A DNA stretch of 64,000 nucleotides from Sclerotinia nivalis (lineage: Eukaryota > Ascomycota > Leotiomycetes > Helotiales > Sclerotiniaceae), in contig JAPEIS010000001.1 of the NCBI GenBank assembly GCA_029531795.1, positions 4,774,001-4,838,000 of the forward strand, in the 5' to 3' direction. Position numbers and translations under genes: made by a program. The notes under the pieces were generated by a model. That model was not told the origin of the DNA and searched no databases. It was given only the letters and a program-made list of their open reading frames with translations. This document shows positions 1 to 11,401 of the stretch, piece by piece. How positions within the stretch are numbered: position 1 is the first letter of the stretch; every line of letters begins with the position of its first letter.

Positions 1-991
1 TGCAGGAACTACACAACAACCTACGCCTCCACCTCATGATTTACGAAGAGCTGATACAACGGCGACATCTCAAACTGACTTGCGAAATACCAAAAATATG
101 GATATCGATGAAGAAACAAATGGAGCCGATATGGCATCTCCTATCAGTGCGGATGGAGATAAGCAGGATGACGCTGAAATACGTGCCATCACTAATCCCC
201 GGATTCCTTCGCCATCCTTAGGTTATGATTTTTCGAACGTTAGAGTTCGTATAATAACATCGAGCTGTCCTATCCGAAACACGCTAACATTATCTTCAGT
301 TATTACCATCTTCACCTTCCTCCAAATTACGACCAGGTAGCAAATTTCATGGCACACAACAATCAGAACGGCAGGTCTATGACGTACAGGTTGAAATTAA
401 GCATGTAGATATGAGGGAGTCATTCCTATGCGGATACTTGCGCATCCAAGGTATGCGAGTAGTGATGTCTAATAAAGCACCGGGGTCCTCTTGCTAAGCA
501 TGCTCTTTAACAATAGGCCTGACCGAAGACCATCCCACACTTACAACCTACTTTGAGGGTGAAATTATTGGATCGAAATATTCGTTTCTCACCCAACATG
601 AAGATTGGGGGTCAACAGACAAAGTCGATTTAACACATTGGGCAAAATTTCAAGCCTTCCGCCCTTTTCAGAAATCCGCGAAAAAAGGAAACTGCCATAT
701 ACCAAATCTAGCACAACGAGAGAATATTTTTATGAGATGGAAGGAACACTTTTTAGTGCCTGATCATCGTGTTAGGACGATTAGTGGTGCAAGTTTCGAA
801 GGGTTCTATTACATCTGCTTCAATCAGGTCGAGGGAAGAGTTAGCGGAATTTATTTCCACGCCAAGAGCGAGAAGTGAGTAAATAGCGGTACCCACAAAT
901 ATGTTTCGCTAACACGATTTCTAGATTCCAACAACTAGAGTTGAAACATGTTGAAGACAAAGGATGTTTTCAGGCAGTGGAATTTAGATGA
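1..991 (+). CDS. GID4: Gid4/Vid24-family substrate receptor of the GID ubiquitin ligase (5' end outside window)
   Basis: Gid4 proteins recognise N-terminal proline degrons, for example on gluconeogenic enzymes, and bring them to the cytosolic GID/CTLH E3 ligase after glucose returns. The readable exons are <1..238, 300..450, 517..874 and 925..991; phases agree at every junction and introns are 50-66 nt with CTAAC or CTAAG branch sites. About 270 residues are present. The first ~80 are low-complexity (Thr, Pro, Asp, Glu). The conserved barrel domain starts at LRPGSKFHGTQQS and continues through ESFLCGYLRIQGLTEDHPTL, TYFEGEIIG and a C-terminal FQQLELKHVEDKGCF, ending 3 residues after EFR-type sequence. 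These are hallmark segments of the family. The true start lies upstream of base 1. No frameshift or missing segment is visible. Family identification is very secure; the first splice donor (239) is the least certain point. Confidence 0.93.
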
Positions 992-1846
992 ATCACGAAA
1001 CACGAATATTTGGCCAACATTTTAGGAACGATCGAGGGTATTTGAATATTAGGGACCTTTCATTTTCTCATCACGGGAAGATAGCAGCGGAGCACGGTGT
1101 TAAGGGATTATGGGACATATGGATACAGGGAAGCGTGCATACGAGTGGAAGGATGTTATGAAGGCTCGGTATTTTCCTTTGGGGCGTGGAAATGAGCATC
1201 GTCACAGCAAGCATCGAACTATGATAAATGGTCATAGCGACATATGAAATGAGTCGCATACCAAAGTTATAATACTAAGTGCTTCTAGCGGTATACCATT
1301 CTTGAATGTCTAAACTGAGATTTGGCAACTAAATGGTCTAGTACCTACGTACCTACTTATCTAACTAGGCTTATTAGATGGTTTAAATCTTCTGATCATA
1401 TCCATATGCTCTCCCGAATCCGGATTTCAATTCCGAGCGGGTCCTCTCTCCACTCTTCCACTCTTAATAAACACTGGAGACCTCATGGGCCATGGCGTGA
1501 TCCCTTCGTTCCGCCATATGCATATATGCCTCAGGTTAAACGTGACAACAATCCACTCTCGAATAATATTAATGTTGTCAAGCGTTTATCGCGATAAAAC
1601 AACATCTTTTGGGATTCTTCAACAAACCCCTCTATGATAAAACTGGAACTATTCTCTTTTCAACAAACGAATTTCCTTCTGTTAAAAGTCTCTCGATTGC
1701 AGGTATCTTTAAAGAACCTTTCGTCAACCAGATCAACCCTCCTTCGCCTATCTAATCTCCAAACTCTACTTACCACTGGTCCATATATTTTATTTATTAT
1801 TCTACTGCAATCTCAACCTGGAAAATCAAAGAATATCCCCTCAAAA
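992..1846. other. Intergenic: GID4 3' side and leader of the next gene
   Basis: About 850 bases without a convincing gene. The distal part (from ~1630) is pyrimidine-rich and probably the 5' leader of the gene starting at 1847. An open frame runs in phase into that gene from 1634, but the residues it encodes look like random leader sequence, so it is not used as the start. Nothing else seen. Confidence 0.6.
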
Positions 1847-2850
1847 ATGGATTTCGCACCATATCAAGTCTCCCCAGAAGAAACTCGCGCTCTCTCTCCT
1901 CCTCCCCGCACTTCTACGTCTTCTCCTCGTCAGAGCATCTCACCTATTCGTAGATCTTTTAGTCCCGGTGTCCGCAGTCCAGCTTTCATGCAGAGTACAA
2001 GTAATGCTGCCGCGAAGAATGGAAATTATGCTCCGAATGCTTATGCGAATCCATGGGCGCAGAGGGATAGACATGGCTATTTCCCGGTTGTGAATAATGG
2101 GGATGGGTATCAGGATGTGGAGAGTGGGAGGGCTGGAGTTGGTTATACTTCCGGGGGAAGTGGAGCTGGAAATACTGGTGCGGGGTATGGAGGGGGTAAT
2201 AGAGAGGGCTTACATGAGTTTGAGACGAGTCTTCCGCTGAGGTTGGATTATGAGGCTTGTTTGGCTTATTTGCTTTTACCGCCAGCTGGGGGCGTACTGC
2301 TTTTGGTGTTGGAGAGGAAGAGTGATTATGTGAGGTTAGTTGTGAGAGGGAGGTTGTATGAAGAGGGGCACTACTTGGAGATGTAGTATGATCTGTTGGA
2401 TGAAACAATTCTGATCAATGGTGATAGGTTTCACGCTTGGCAGTCTGCGTTACTGTTTACAGCCATGTTTGTCGTACATCTGATGTTTTCATGGAGTAAG
2501 TTCTCTCCTATCTGTTTGGGATGTTTCAAGATCCCTTCGAAGATCAAATGAGACACTATAGTTTGGGGATATGGTATTGATTATTGTTCTAGGTCTCTTT
2601 ATGTCATGGTCCTTGCTCCTTGGAGATATTGGTTTAATAGTGTGGCTAACTAGGAGAGCATATTTAGATGGTAAGTTTTGTATCTTTCCTCCATCTCTTC
2701 ATCTCCATATTCTTCTTATTCTCATCGGTGTTACAACACACTTCCTAGTCAAAGATAACACATCTAATCCCAAAACCAGCGGATACCCTAGACCGATGCG
2801 AAGTTCCAATCTTTGGCAAAGTAGCTAGTAGCATACTAGACGACGACTGA
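1847..2850 (+). CDS. Small DUF4870/UPF0132-type membrane protein
   Basis: Predicted 234-residue protein from four exons: 1847..2334, 2428..2495, 2593..2670, 2780..2850, all phase-consistent. The N-terminal ~130 residues are disordered, rich in Ser, Pro, Gly and Asn (repeated SPxR motifs), and should face the cytosol. The C-terminal ~100 residues hold three hydrophobic segments: LDYEACLAYLLLPPAGGVLLL, then FHAWQSALLFTAMFVVHLMF, then a segment ending GDIGLIVWLTRRAYLD. The FHAWQS motif between helices one and two is typical of the DUF4870 (UPF0132, Tic20-like) family, whose function is not established in fungi. The chosen ATG follows an A-rich context (CAAAA) and opens directly on soluble sequence; an in-frame ORF extends upstream to 1634 but reads like a leader. 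Tail ends in acidic residues (DDD). Function unknown; membrane location is inferred from hydrophobicity. Confidence 0.8.
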
Positions 2851-4183
2851 AGATGAGGGATATGAAGGACGAAGTTATGATTCACTGTTTTTTTTGTTTT
2901 TTTTTTCTTGGGCGATTTTTGCTTCATATTCCCCAGTTAGCACGAGATACCCTTGCCCTTGTTGTAGAAATTTGTTGTCAATTTTCTGAGTTTGGAGAAG
3001 ATGGATACATATAAGGATGTATATCCTTACTTAATATCTAATTCATGAATTTGATGATACTTACTTAACTTGGTTGTATTTTCAGTGAGTTTGTATGGAT
3101 AGTAGTTGTGTAAAACGGGGATATATCATCTATTTGGAACGTGTGTGGGAGTGACAATACCGAACTCCATAATTACAACAGTTCTTTCAATGTATCTATC
3201 TAATGGTCCGATCTAAGGTCCCTTCAAGCCTTACATATTTTAATATCTTAATATCTTGTAATATAAGTGTCAAATAGATTTCCATTCTGGAATAGACATT
3301 CCTGAAGTAGTGCTGGAGACGTTGAGTTTGTAAACGGAAGAATATCGACGAGCGGATAAAAAGTCAGCCGAGCTGTTATCCGGTCAATTTGCCCGCATGC
3401 TGGACCGGAACCGTCTGTCAGTCTTGGCAAGTATCCGAGTTATTTCTTACCCGAAAATCACAAGATTTATTCTTCATCTCACTAGATGAAGAGAAGAGGG
3501 GTCTAGATGTTTTAGATTTTCAACTCCCGATGAGCTTAAGGTTACTTACTGGACGCACAAACCAGGGAACGCTATCAAGCACGTGCAAATTTACCTAAAT
3601 CTAAACCTGTCAGCCTTTTACTCACCCCACGTTCCGTCAACTCGCAGTTTCAGTGGTCGTTATAATCTGAGCAACATCAATAAAAGCCTCATAACCAATC
3701 AAATGAAGCACGCGACATTGAAGTCGTCCTTGATGGGTGTTGGATTCGCGATTGATCTTCGTCGATAAAGTGCGCAAAGCTAATGCCATAGGTTTTCGAT
3801 GCTGTTTCTAGAAGTACCGGAAGGACTTGGTTTTTTAATTATTGGGAGTATGATATAGGTTGGAGCAAGATTAAGTATCTTTAACCCTCCTCCCTCTCCT
3901 TCATTCATTGCTTTCTTATTCTCTTGTTTTATCTTGATTCTCTAAAGTTGCGTACGGGTATCTTATCTTCCCCAAGATCTCATCGACATTTCAGCAGCTC
4001 CTTCACAAATCCCCTTGTTATTAAAGATTCATATTCTACCTTATTTCAATTATTTCTTAGACGTATTTCTGAATTGTTTGCCTCAAATTGAAGTCTCAGA
4101 AGTCATTCTTGTCGTAATACGTCGTAGGACCTTCTTCATCGAGCACAAGACCAACTCAAGTTACATAAATACCTCATTTTATA
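2851..4183. other. Intergenic, promoter side of the bHLH gene
   Basis: 1.3 kb between two co-oriented genes. Contains a T-run near 2888-2909, AT-rich DNA around 3000-3250 and a pyrimidine-rich stretch from ~3880 to 4180 typical of a fungal 5' leader. Several short open frames occur, none with recognisable protein features. Confidence 0.6.
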
Positions 4184-5363
4184 ATGCCTCGCCCAGCTCA
4201 TCTGCCGACCCCCGCTTCATCTACAGAAATGAAGGGAAAAGATGGATCAAGGTACTCTTCACTACAGATGTCATTTGAGCTTCCTCCGCCTGCTGTAGCA
4301 GGAATGGAGTCTCGACCAACCAGCTCCTCTACCAAAACATCACCTGCCTCCTCATACCGACCTACCTCCCCGATTTCTCCAGCAATTCCTGCAAGTGAAG
4401 CCGTTAAACTTCGTCGAAGATCTGCTACACAAACTGCTGCCAAAAATTCCTTCGCACTACCACCTCCGCCTACTCGTTCCCGAAAGATTATACAAATGAA
4501 ACCTCGAGGTCAAGCAGATGAAACCATGAATCCACCCGAAGAAAATATAAAGACTGGTGGGAAAGCTACTCCAAATACGCCCAAAAAGAAGCAACCGTCC
4601 TCAACAAGTGTGGCTGGACGGAAGATTGCAAGAAAAACTGCACATAGCTTGATTGAGCGTCGTAGGAGGTCCAAGATGAATGATGAATTTGGTGTATTGA
4701 AGGATATGATACCAGCTTGTACAGGAGAAATGCACAAGTTGGCAATTCTACAGGTATGTAATAGATGGTTGATCCAATTAATATTCACATGCTGATGTAT
4801 GATAGGCATCTATCGATTATGTTAAATACCTTGAAGACTGTGTTTCCAAATTAAAGGCCGAGAATTCTCGGGGAAACTTCCCTACCACCACTGGGGAATC
4901 CACGGTACCACCAGCAGCACATCGTGGCAGCTATGCTCCATCACGACATGAATATTCTACTCGGGAATCAGAGGAGGATACAGAAATGACTGGTTCAGAA
5001 AACTGCTCTACCAATTACGCCACTCCTATTCCACCATCCCAACCGACTTCTCCAGCCATGCTCGCACAAAATTTCCGCGATAGACAGGATTCATACTCCT
5101 CAGTCTCAACAAATAACCGTCATTATAGCATCAGCACTTCATCCACAACATCTCCAGCTCTAGGCCCATCCGTTTATGATTATGCTCGAAGTATTGATTC
5201 TGTAGGTTCGGCACTCACCAGTCCTGCTCTCATGCCACAACGGGACCAGAGATATATAGACGAGGAAGCAAGTGCGGCTCTATTGATGCTTAATTCAGAT
5301 CGTAGAGCTACAAATTGTAGTGGAGTTCGAGGAATGAGCGTCAAGGATCTACTGAGCTCGTGA
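4184..5363 (+). CDS. Basic helix-loop-helix transcription factor
   Basis: Predicted nuclear DNA-binding regulator of 375 residues, exons 4184..4753 and 4806..5363 (52-nt intron, phase 0). Residues ~1-145 are Ser/Pro/Thr-rich and disordered. The bHLH domain starts near residue 145 with basic region KTAHSLIERRRRSKMNDEF; the His, Glu and Arg residues (H-x3-E-R-x-RR) are those that contact E-boxes. Helix 1 runs into loop IPACTGEMHKLAIL and helix 2 continues after the intron as ASIDYVKYLEDCVSKLKAEN, so the intron falls at the start of helix 2. The C-terminal ~165 residues are again Ser/Thr/Pro-rich with a conserved-looking GVRGMSVKDLLSS terminus. The domain resembles the fission yeast Esc1 type of fungal bHLH. 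Targets cannot be read from the sequence. Retaining the intron would truncate the domain after helix 1. Confidence 0.9.
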
Positions 5364-6404
5364 GCATTATGGGATTGGCTCGAAAGATAATTTTCTTTTT
5401 GTTCTTTCCGAAAAGGAGTTCTGGAACGGAAGATAGTAAGCTATTAAAATCTGCAAGGCGGTTGGTTGGCTGTTTGAAAATCTTTTTCTTTTGTTGGAGC
5501 TGGTCTGGTGGCGCCATATCAAATGAATATATGTGCGAGTTACTTTGAATTTAAGACTTGCTGCTTTCGACATGAATAATGTAGAGATGACATAAAAGAG
5601 TTAATTTATTGTTCTACATCAATCACTAATGAACCAATTTTCGATATTCCAAATTTTTTGTTGGACTGCAATCCAGACTATTGGACACATTGAGTTCTTC
5701 CAAGTACAATAATAGAGCGTCTCACAACACGATACAACACTAAGTACACCATGGCAACTCAATTAGGGGGAATCTTATGATGCTGGGGTTCTTATGCAGA
5801 TCGACGGTGCAGCCTTACCTCGTCGGAAGCCGCGGTTACTTATCCCCGCATGAAGCATGTCAGATTCATATCAACCGCTGATCTCGCGGCATCTACATAA
5901 TCTTCATGATTGGAAACTAATTTCATCACCATCGTCCATTCTCATCCCACCCCCATTTCCAAATTTCAATCTCGACCCTAATCACCATATCACAAAAATT
6001 TCATTCTTATTTTCAATTTATATCTCCATCATTCATCATTCATCATCCATCGTCCCTCACTAAAAAGCTCATCAACCCCAATTTCTCTCTCCAAATCTCT
6101 ATTATTACCCCTAATAATATCAACTTTAATATCAACAACAACAATAACAATATTAATATCAACATCAACTTCATATCCACCACCTTCTCCACCCACAATT
6201 CCCTCCCCCCCGAGCCAGGGGGGCTTCATTATACAACCCCAAATCTTCTCTACAATCGGACTTCACCACCACCACCCCATCACTATCACCATCTTCCCTT
6301 TACCTCAGCTGCCTCATTAATCCCCTCGCTTTTGCAAATGCAAATATAGATGCAGATGTGTATACTTATATATCTTACGTATACCGTATAAAAAACTTTA
6401 TTTC
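5364..6404. other. Intergenic, strongly pyrimidine-rich on + strand
   Basis: The stretch 5860-6310 is almost purine-free over long runs (CATCA, AACAA and CCACC motifs, with clusters of TCATCAT), the look of a low-complexity spacer or 5' leader. No gene with coding character seen. Confidence 0.6.
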
Positions 6405-7606
6405 TTATGAATTTATAAATCGAAAAATGATTCTAGACTTTGGCTGATGGAGAGGGAGGTTTTGATTTGTGGATGTGGATGTGAATTTAGATGTGGATGT
6501 GGATATCGATTGATTATTCGATGAAGGCTCGGAAGAAGTGACCAGCGTTGGCGATGTGCTAGAAGTAGGTACTACACGAGAAGACAGAGCGCTAAGATCA
6601 GGAGCGACGGATGTCTGCACGCTGGACGTAGGCGGCACAGATGTTTGAAGGCTTGAAGAAGCCGACACCAAAGTCTGCGTAGCAGTCACCGAATCAGACA
6701 CCGAGCTGCCTTCGCTAGCGGGAGGCTTAGTGCAAGCCTGGCGCTTGATATCCAGCGTATTCGCTTGGTTGAATGTGACGAGATTCTCAACATCAAACGT
6801 AAATGGATTGGGCGCGGGGTAGGCATGCAGGAAAGCGGTAACCCCGCGGCCAATATAGTCAACAGTTGCAGTGGCCTGTCCGTTCGCACCAGTCGTTGAT
6901 CCCGGACCGATTCGGGCCGATGGACCCAGTCGACTGTTATCGTTGAGGATGGAGGAGACTTTGTTGTTGACGTTTGTGCCGGCGCTTGTGAGCAGGTGCT
7001 TGATCCATGTTTCGTAAGATGAGGCCCAGTCGCCTTGATGGGGGTGGTGGTTGAGCCGCAGTTGGCTGTGTTGATAATAGCTTCCATTGCGCACGTGAGT
7101 TTAGTAGCCCCAAATCACTCATGAGCGTCTAAATTTGACAGCAATATGGGCATTTCCGAAACAGAGAAAGTTTTGAAATATTTAGCGATCTCGATTATAC
7201 ATATTTTTGGATCCTTTCCACCAGTTGTTAGTGAAGTTGTGGGCATATGAAATTAACCATGTTCAGTTCCGCCATAGCACTTACTATTAGAACCTGTACC
7301 ATAGGGGGGGGGGGGTGATAGGCGCTAACCAATTCACTTCACCGCAGGTATTGCTTAATATAGCACCTAAAGAATCCACTTAGGTTCAGCCTTCTTCGAC
7401 AAATAAACACACTTCTCTTGCAACACAATAAACAAAAACATCCTTACCTTATTAGGTACTCGACAACAAATATTGAAATGATTCACTGCTGAATTTGTGG
7501 GCTGCCCATCGGCGGCGTTGGCTATCCCGAAAATTCCGACGATGATGACGAGATATATGATAAAGAGAAGCTGCCAAAATCGCAGGTCGAGGTATGTGAA
7601 GCGCAA
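6405..7606 (-). pseudogene. Frameshifted relic of a secreted or cell-wall Ser/Thr-rich protein
   Basis: I do not recognise the family. The minus strand carries three protein-like blocks that cannot be joined into one frame. At 7606-7450 a hydrophobic leader (FWQLLFIIYLVIIVGIFGIANA) looks like a signal peptide or anchor. At ~7245-7186 a block reading SYAHNFTNNWWKGSKNMYN runs into a stop. From ~7090 one frame reads AIINTANCGSTTTPI while the next frame continues GDWASSYETWIKHLLTSAGT, LNDNSRLGPSARIGPGS and DYIGRGVTAFLHAYPAPNPF, so a one-base slip near the C-run at ~7035 separates them. The last ~100 residues are Ser/Thr-rich, as in glycosylated wall proteins, without a clear GPI-anchor tail. The whole looks like a decayed secreted enzyme or wall protein. 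An unusual spliced gene is possible but no phase-consistent set of introns was found. Confidence 0.5.
7304..7315. repeat. G12 homopolymer
   Basis: Twelve consecutive G inside the decayed region; a second G12 run lies at 22192-22203. Likely slippage-prone, and read errors are possible here. Confidence 0.9.
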
Positions 7607-7720
7607 AACATTATTCTGAATCCGAACTGAGATGAATTGCAGTGGGCTGACAGCGACCTTTGTGCCGTCACTGAAAAGTCTTTTTTGTATGTTTGTTATT
7701 ATTCAAAAAAATAAATTTAG

Positions 7721-8782
7721 AATGATCGTTCTCTAATACCCTTACGCAGCGTCGATTACCTGCAAATCGGCTTTTCCACAGAATTGTTCAGCACGCTCAG
7801 GAATGAACCTGAGTTGATAACATCAGACTTGTCCGGACAAACAGGAGGATGGAACACTAATATACTTCCAGACATTACTAAACCAGGCTCTTATTTTCCA
7901 ATGCACATGAATTGGCTGCCTTTAGTCGAGCATATGATTAGTCGCAAAACTTCTCTGCAGCCATTTGAGCCAATCTCTGGTATGGCGGCCATCGAGTTCT
8001 TCTATCAAGCTTTAGATTGTTTACGGCCTCTTTTTCGAGAAGATCAAAATGCCATTTGGGGCAGAAGCATAGAGTGGCCGCACGGCTATTATGGTTCGCG
8101 AAGATTCTGGTGGGATACCTGGGACAGGTCGATGGAACGAGGTTGGGAGTTTCTTTGCGCGGATCCTTTCCGAATTTTATCACTCACAGAGCACTTGGTT
8201 TCGAATCTGGAGCTAGTTCCCAGTCAACTGGTGTCCCAGGAAGCAATTGCCGAGCTCAGTGATGGTGTCTCGGAGGACGCAAATCAAATTACAATCGAGA
8301 CTCTTCCAGTTGAGATACTCCTTGAAATAATCTCATATCTGCCCTTAAAATCGATGTTGAGTCTTTACCGTACCAACCGAAATCTTCACAATCGGATTTG
8401 TCCTGATCAAACATTCTGACGGAACCAGCTCATATCTGGGAAGCATTTTTCTTTTCTGTGGGGTATCGATGCAACAGCTTGTGTCGATAAAGATAAAACA
8501 GCTCCGGAGAACACTTGCTGGGACTGGAAGAGTCTTATTCATGCCTTGAAAGAAGAGCCGGTTGTGGAACTAGCGCTAAAGGAAACAACAAGTCAGATGA
8601 TGGCCAATGATTTTGGAATTGTGAAGAATGAACTCTGGATAGATTTGGGCAGGAATGCAGTGTCAAGATTGAAAGGTATTCCACTGTTGGGACTGGTCAA
8701 TCGAGTCAGGATAATGAGAATCATTGAAGAAGCTCTTCAAATGGCGGAGAGTCAGGGTTGTGACGCTACTTTGCTTGAATAG
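7721..8782 (+). pseudogene. F-box protein gene interrupted by an in-frame stop (Trp to TGA)
   Basis: One reading frame is open from just after an AG at 7719-7720 to 8782 except for a single TGA at 8417-8419. Upstream part: SVDYLQIGFSTELFSTL, then GWNTNILPDITKPGSYFPMH, and a Trp-rich block SRRFWWDTWDR...WEFLCADPF. The F-box follows at ~8290-8440: LPVEILLEIISYLPLKSMLS and LYRTNRNLHN, ending ICPDQTF-stop-RNQL. F-box proteins of this kind normally have Trp at this position (xFWR), so TGG to TGA explains the break. After it the same frame continues HFSFLWGIDAT and CWDWKSLIHALKEEP to 8782. F-box proteins recruit substrates to SCF ubiquitin ligases; if read as it stands the product would lose everything after the F-box. 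No convincing first exon or ATG was found. Readthrough, editing or a sequencing error would restore it. Confidence 0.7.
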
Positions 8783-9781
8783 TGAAACACTTTTCTGCCT
8801 CACTGACTAAATGATTTTCGAGTAACTTCAACTTGGGATGTGGGATATCTCAATGATAAATACAGAGTATCCATATGCGCTATATGATGGTTCCTCATGG
8901 ATCCGCATTTCCTGCCTCAACGATGTTGGTAAATTCAATGATTTTGTTTTTTTTTACAGAAATCGAAAAATTGTATGCAAAATCATAATGGTAGTACTGG
9001 TATTATCAGAATCACGATGTGATTACATATTTTCTCCTAACATCTTTCAGTACACTTTCCTAAGACTTCGTAGCTTGATGCATCTGTCACGTATGTGTGA
9101 GGCCGCGTAGATATCAATCTTGACCTGTATCTAGGAAGACAGAAACCATTGTAAAAATTTGCCAGTGGTGATGACAATTCAATTGGTAAAGTAAGTAAAG
9201 AACTAATCCCTTACAACAAATTCATTGCAAACAGCCAATCCCGTCATCTCAACTCTATGAGATGAGAGCCGGCGAACTATAGGAGACTCGTACAACTTAT
9301 TGGAACTATATGAGACAACTGATTTATCTTTTGACTCGAAACAACTCTTGCTAGAATCTGAAGGCTATAGGATGAGAATTTCTCAATATCTGATGTGACT
9401 ATGAGAAAAGACGAGTCGTCAAAGAAGAAAATTAACATTTCCTGGGCTCAGATTCACTTCCTGCCCTCAACAGTGTTTTGAGCTTTAAGTAGAGACCTTC
9501 GAAATGTACCTTGTTCTGACTTTGAGCTCATGAATCTCTCTCGCATTCAAATCGTGGCAAGCGCATTTGACATAAACTTACCATAAATCTCTCTATGAGA
9601 CCAGAACAACTAAAATTGGGGCAAGTGACTTTGAATACCACTTTTGATGCCTTCAGTTGGAATAATTATGCCTAATCTGATATAATCAGCAAATGTTGGC
9701 TATTTCTGTCTAGTTCTATGCTGTCCTATCCTGATATCACGATATTTATCTCCTAAGCTGCCACAACCGAGACTCACCTGC
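8783..9781. other. Intergenic, no gene seen
   Basis: About 1 kb of AT-rich sequence between the F-box relic and the 3' end of the GH5 gene. It has short imperfect repeats of an ACTATGAGA type (9250-9420) and many stops in all frames. It may be old decayed DNA; nothing identifiable. Confidence 0.5.
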
Positions 9782-11401
9782 TCAATCAATCTCAACACAG
9801 TTCTCAAAGGTCTTAACGCCCCACCTAAACCCTTGTTCCCATTCCCATAAAAATTCTCCTCTCTCTCCAAACTCTATCATTCGTTTCTTGATCCATATCT
9901 CTAAACAACCTATTTTATCGGCTCCGCCCTTTTCTCCCCTCGACCCCAAAAATGCCTTGGCATCCTCCCACCCGATTTCCCACCCTTTTTGATACAAATC
10001 ATGCTGAAATTTTTTCCCAGGACTTGTATGGTTCCAATAATCCACATGATCCTTAACCATTTTCTCCATAAGCCCTACTTTTTGCTCTTCCGCTTTCCTC
10101 AACTTTTCTCTAACCTCTTCTACAAGCCAACTCATGTAGACTGGAGCAACAATATTTCCCTTCTTAACCTGTTCCACAAAGCCCCATTCACCTCCTTCCA
10201 TCCATTCCATCTTCCACGTCCAAAAGTAGCTTCCAGCACTACACCCATGTGACCATTTCTTGCATTGGAGTTGACCGAATTCTCGGACCAAACCTTCTTT
10301 CATATCAGGTTGACACTTACCCCAGCTTTTTCCATCGAGCACGCAACTATATTCACCAATTATAACTTGTGCTTCCCCGCCAGATGATATATGTGTGGCA
10401 CTAGGACTACAATTAGGCAATTCACCTAGTTCGTTTGGGATTTGACGAATAAGATCATGAGCGGCTTTTGAACGATGTTTATCTGCGAAGGTGTAGTATT
10501 TATGTGTGTCTATGACGACGGGATTGCCGGGAATCTTTCCGGATCTCCAGTTTCGCTCTCTGGCCCATTTCAAAGCGAAAGAGAGATCCCATGCATCACT
10601 TATATAGATGGGCATTTCTGAATCGATCTCAGAAATGGATTGAATGATGGAGGTATAGAAAATATACATTCCTTTCTTTCCGGCATCCCAACATGCTTCG
10701 TTGCAGAGCTGTATGCCAATTACACCATCCAATTCCTTGCATTCTTCCGCAATGAATAACAGTGCCTTTTTCGCGAGATCGAGATTCTTTTTAGAACCCC
10801 AGAGTTCCGCTTTCCCGGTACTGGACCCAGAATGCATATCTGTGTTTGCACCGCCGGGCAGAGCATGAAGGTCAATGAGAACTCCGACTCCAAATGCCCG
10901 AGCTCGAGTGATGAACTCCTTGACGATTGTCCAGGAATTTTGGTACACATCTTTCGCACTTTCAAAAGGCGTCCCAATGCAAAATTCTGGTCCGAGAGTG
11001 AAATATCCAATGGGTAGTCGAATACTAGTCGCTTTTGCAGATTTGGCCAACCACCCAAAGGCCTGATCGGTAACTCGGGTTTTCCAATGGCCTTCCCATT
11101 TTTGACGGGTAGCTTCCACACCGTTGGTCTTCACGGAAGAAGTTACAGCATCGAGCTCAGATGATGCACCTCCTGCGAATTTAGGAAAGAGCCATGGTTC
11201 AAGGACAAAGATCGAACCGAGATTGACGCCAAAATGATGGCGATAGCGTAGAATTTCAAGGGGAGTTGGTGGGGAGATAGTAGAGGGATGGGGTAGATGA
11301 ATATTGGTGGTCGGGTGGGACGGGTCCGAAGGAGAAGTTGGAGAAGAAGAGGAGGAGCCCGAGCGTATGTGAGCTTTGGCTTTCTGAACGAGTTTCTTCA
11401 T
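9782..11401 (-). CDS. Glycoside hydrolase family 5 protein, intracellular exo-beta-1,3-glucanase-like (YBR056W type)
   Basis: Single-exon gene of 539 residues. After a ~40-residue Ser/Pro/Thr-rich N-terminus without a signal peptide comes RYRHHFGVNLGSIFVLEPWL, the characteristic opening of the GH5 exo-glucanase-like group that includes yeast YBR056W. Further landmarks: IRLPIGYFTLGPEF, GVGVLIDLHALPGGANTDMHS, and IGIQLCNEACWD, whose Asn-Glu pair carries the acid/base Glu (~residue 230). Then comes the His motif IDTHKYYTF and VIIGEYSCVLDGKSWG with the predicted nucleophile Glu (~residue 350). Both catalytic Glu are present, so hydrolysis of beta-glucosidic bonds is expected, but the substrate is unproven. 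Lack of a signal peptide argues for a cytosolic or organellar place, unlike secreted Exg1. The start is the only good ATG before the conserved block. The gene is intact although it sits between two relics. Confidence 0.87.
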   Translation of the reverse strand: MKKLVQKAKAHIRSGSSSSSPTSPSDPSHPTTNIHLPHPSTISPPTPLEILRYRHHFGVNLGSIFVLEPWLFPKFAGGASSELDAVTSSVKTNGVEATRQKWEGHWKTRVTDQAFGWLAKSAKATSIRLPIGYFTLGPEFCIGTPFESAKDVYQNSWTIVKEFITRARAFGVGVLIDLHALPGGANTDMHSGSSTGKAELWGSKKNLDLAKKALLFIAEECKELDGVIGIQLCNEACWDAGKKGMYIFYTSIIQSISEIDSEMPIYISDAWDLSFALKWARERNWRSGKIPGNPVVIDTHKYYTFADKHRSKAAHDLIRQIPNELGELPNCSPSATHISSGGEAQVIIGEYSCVLDGKSWGKCQPDMKEGLVREFGQLQCKKWSHGCSAGSYFWTWKMEWMEGGEWGFVEQVKKGNIVAPVYMSWLVEEVREKLRKAEEQKVGLMEKMVKDHVDYWNHTSPGKKFQHDLYQKGWEIGWEDAKAFLGSRGEKGGADKIGCLEIWIKKRMIEFGERGEFLWEWEQGFRWGVKTFENCVEID

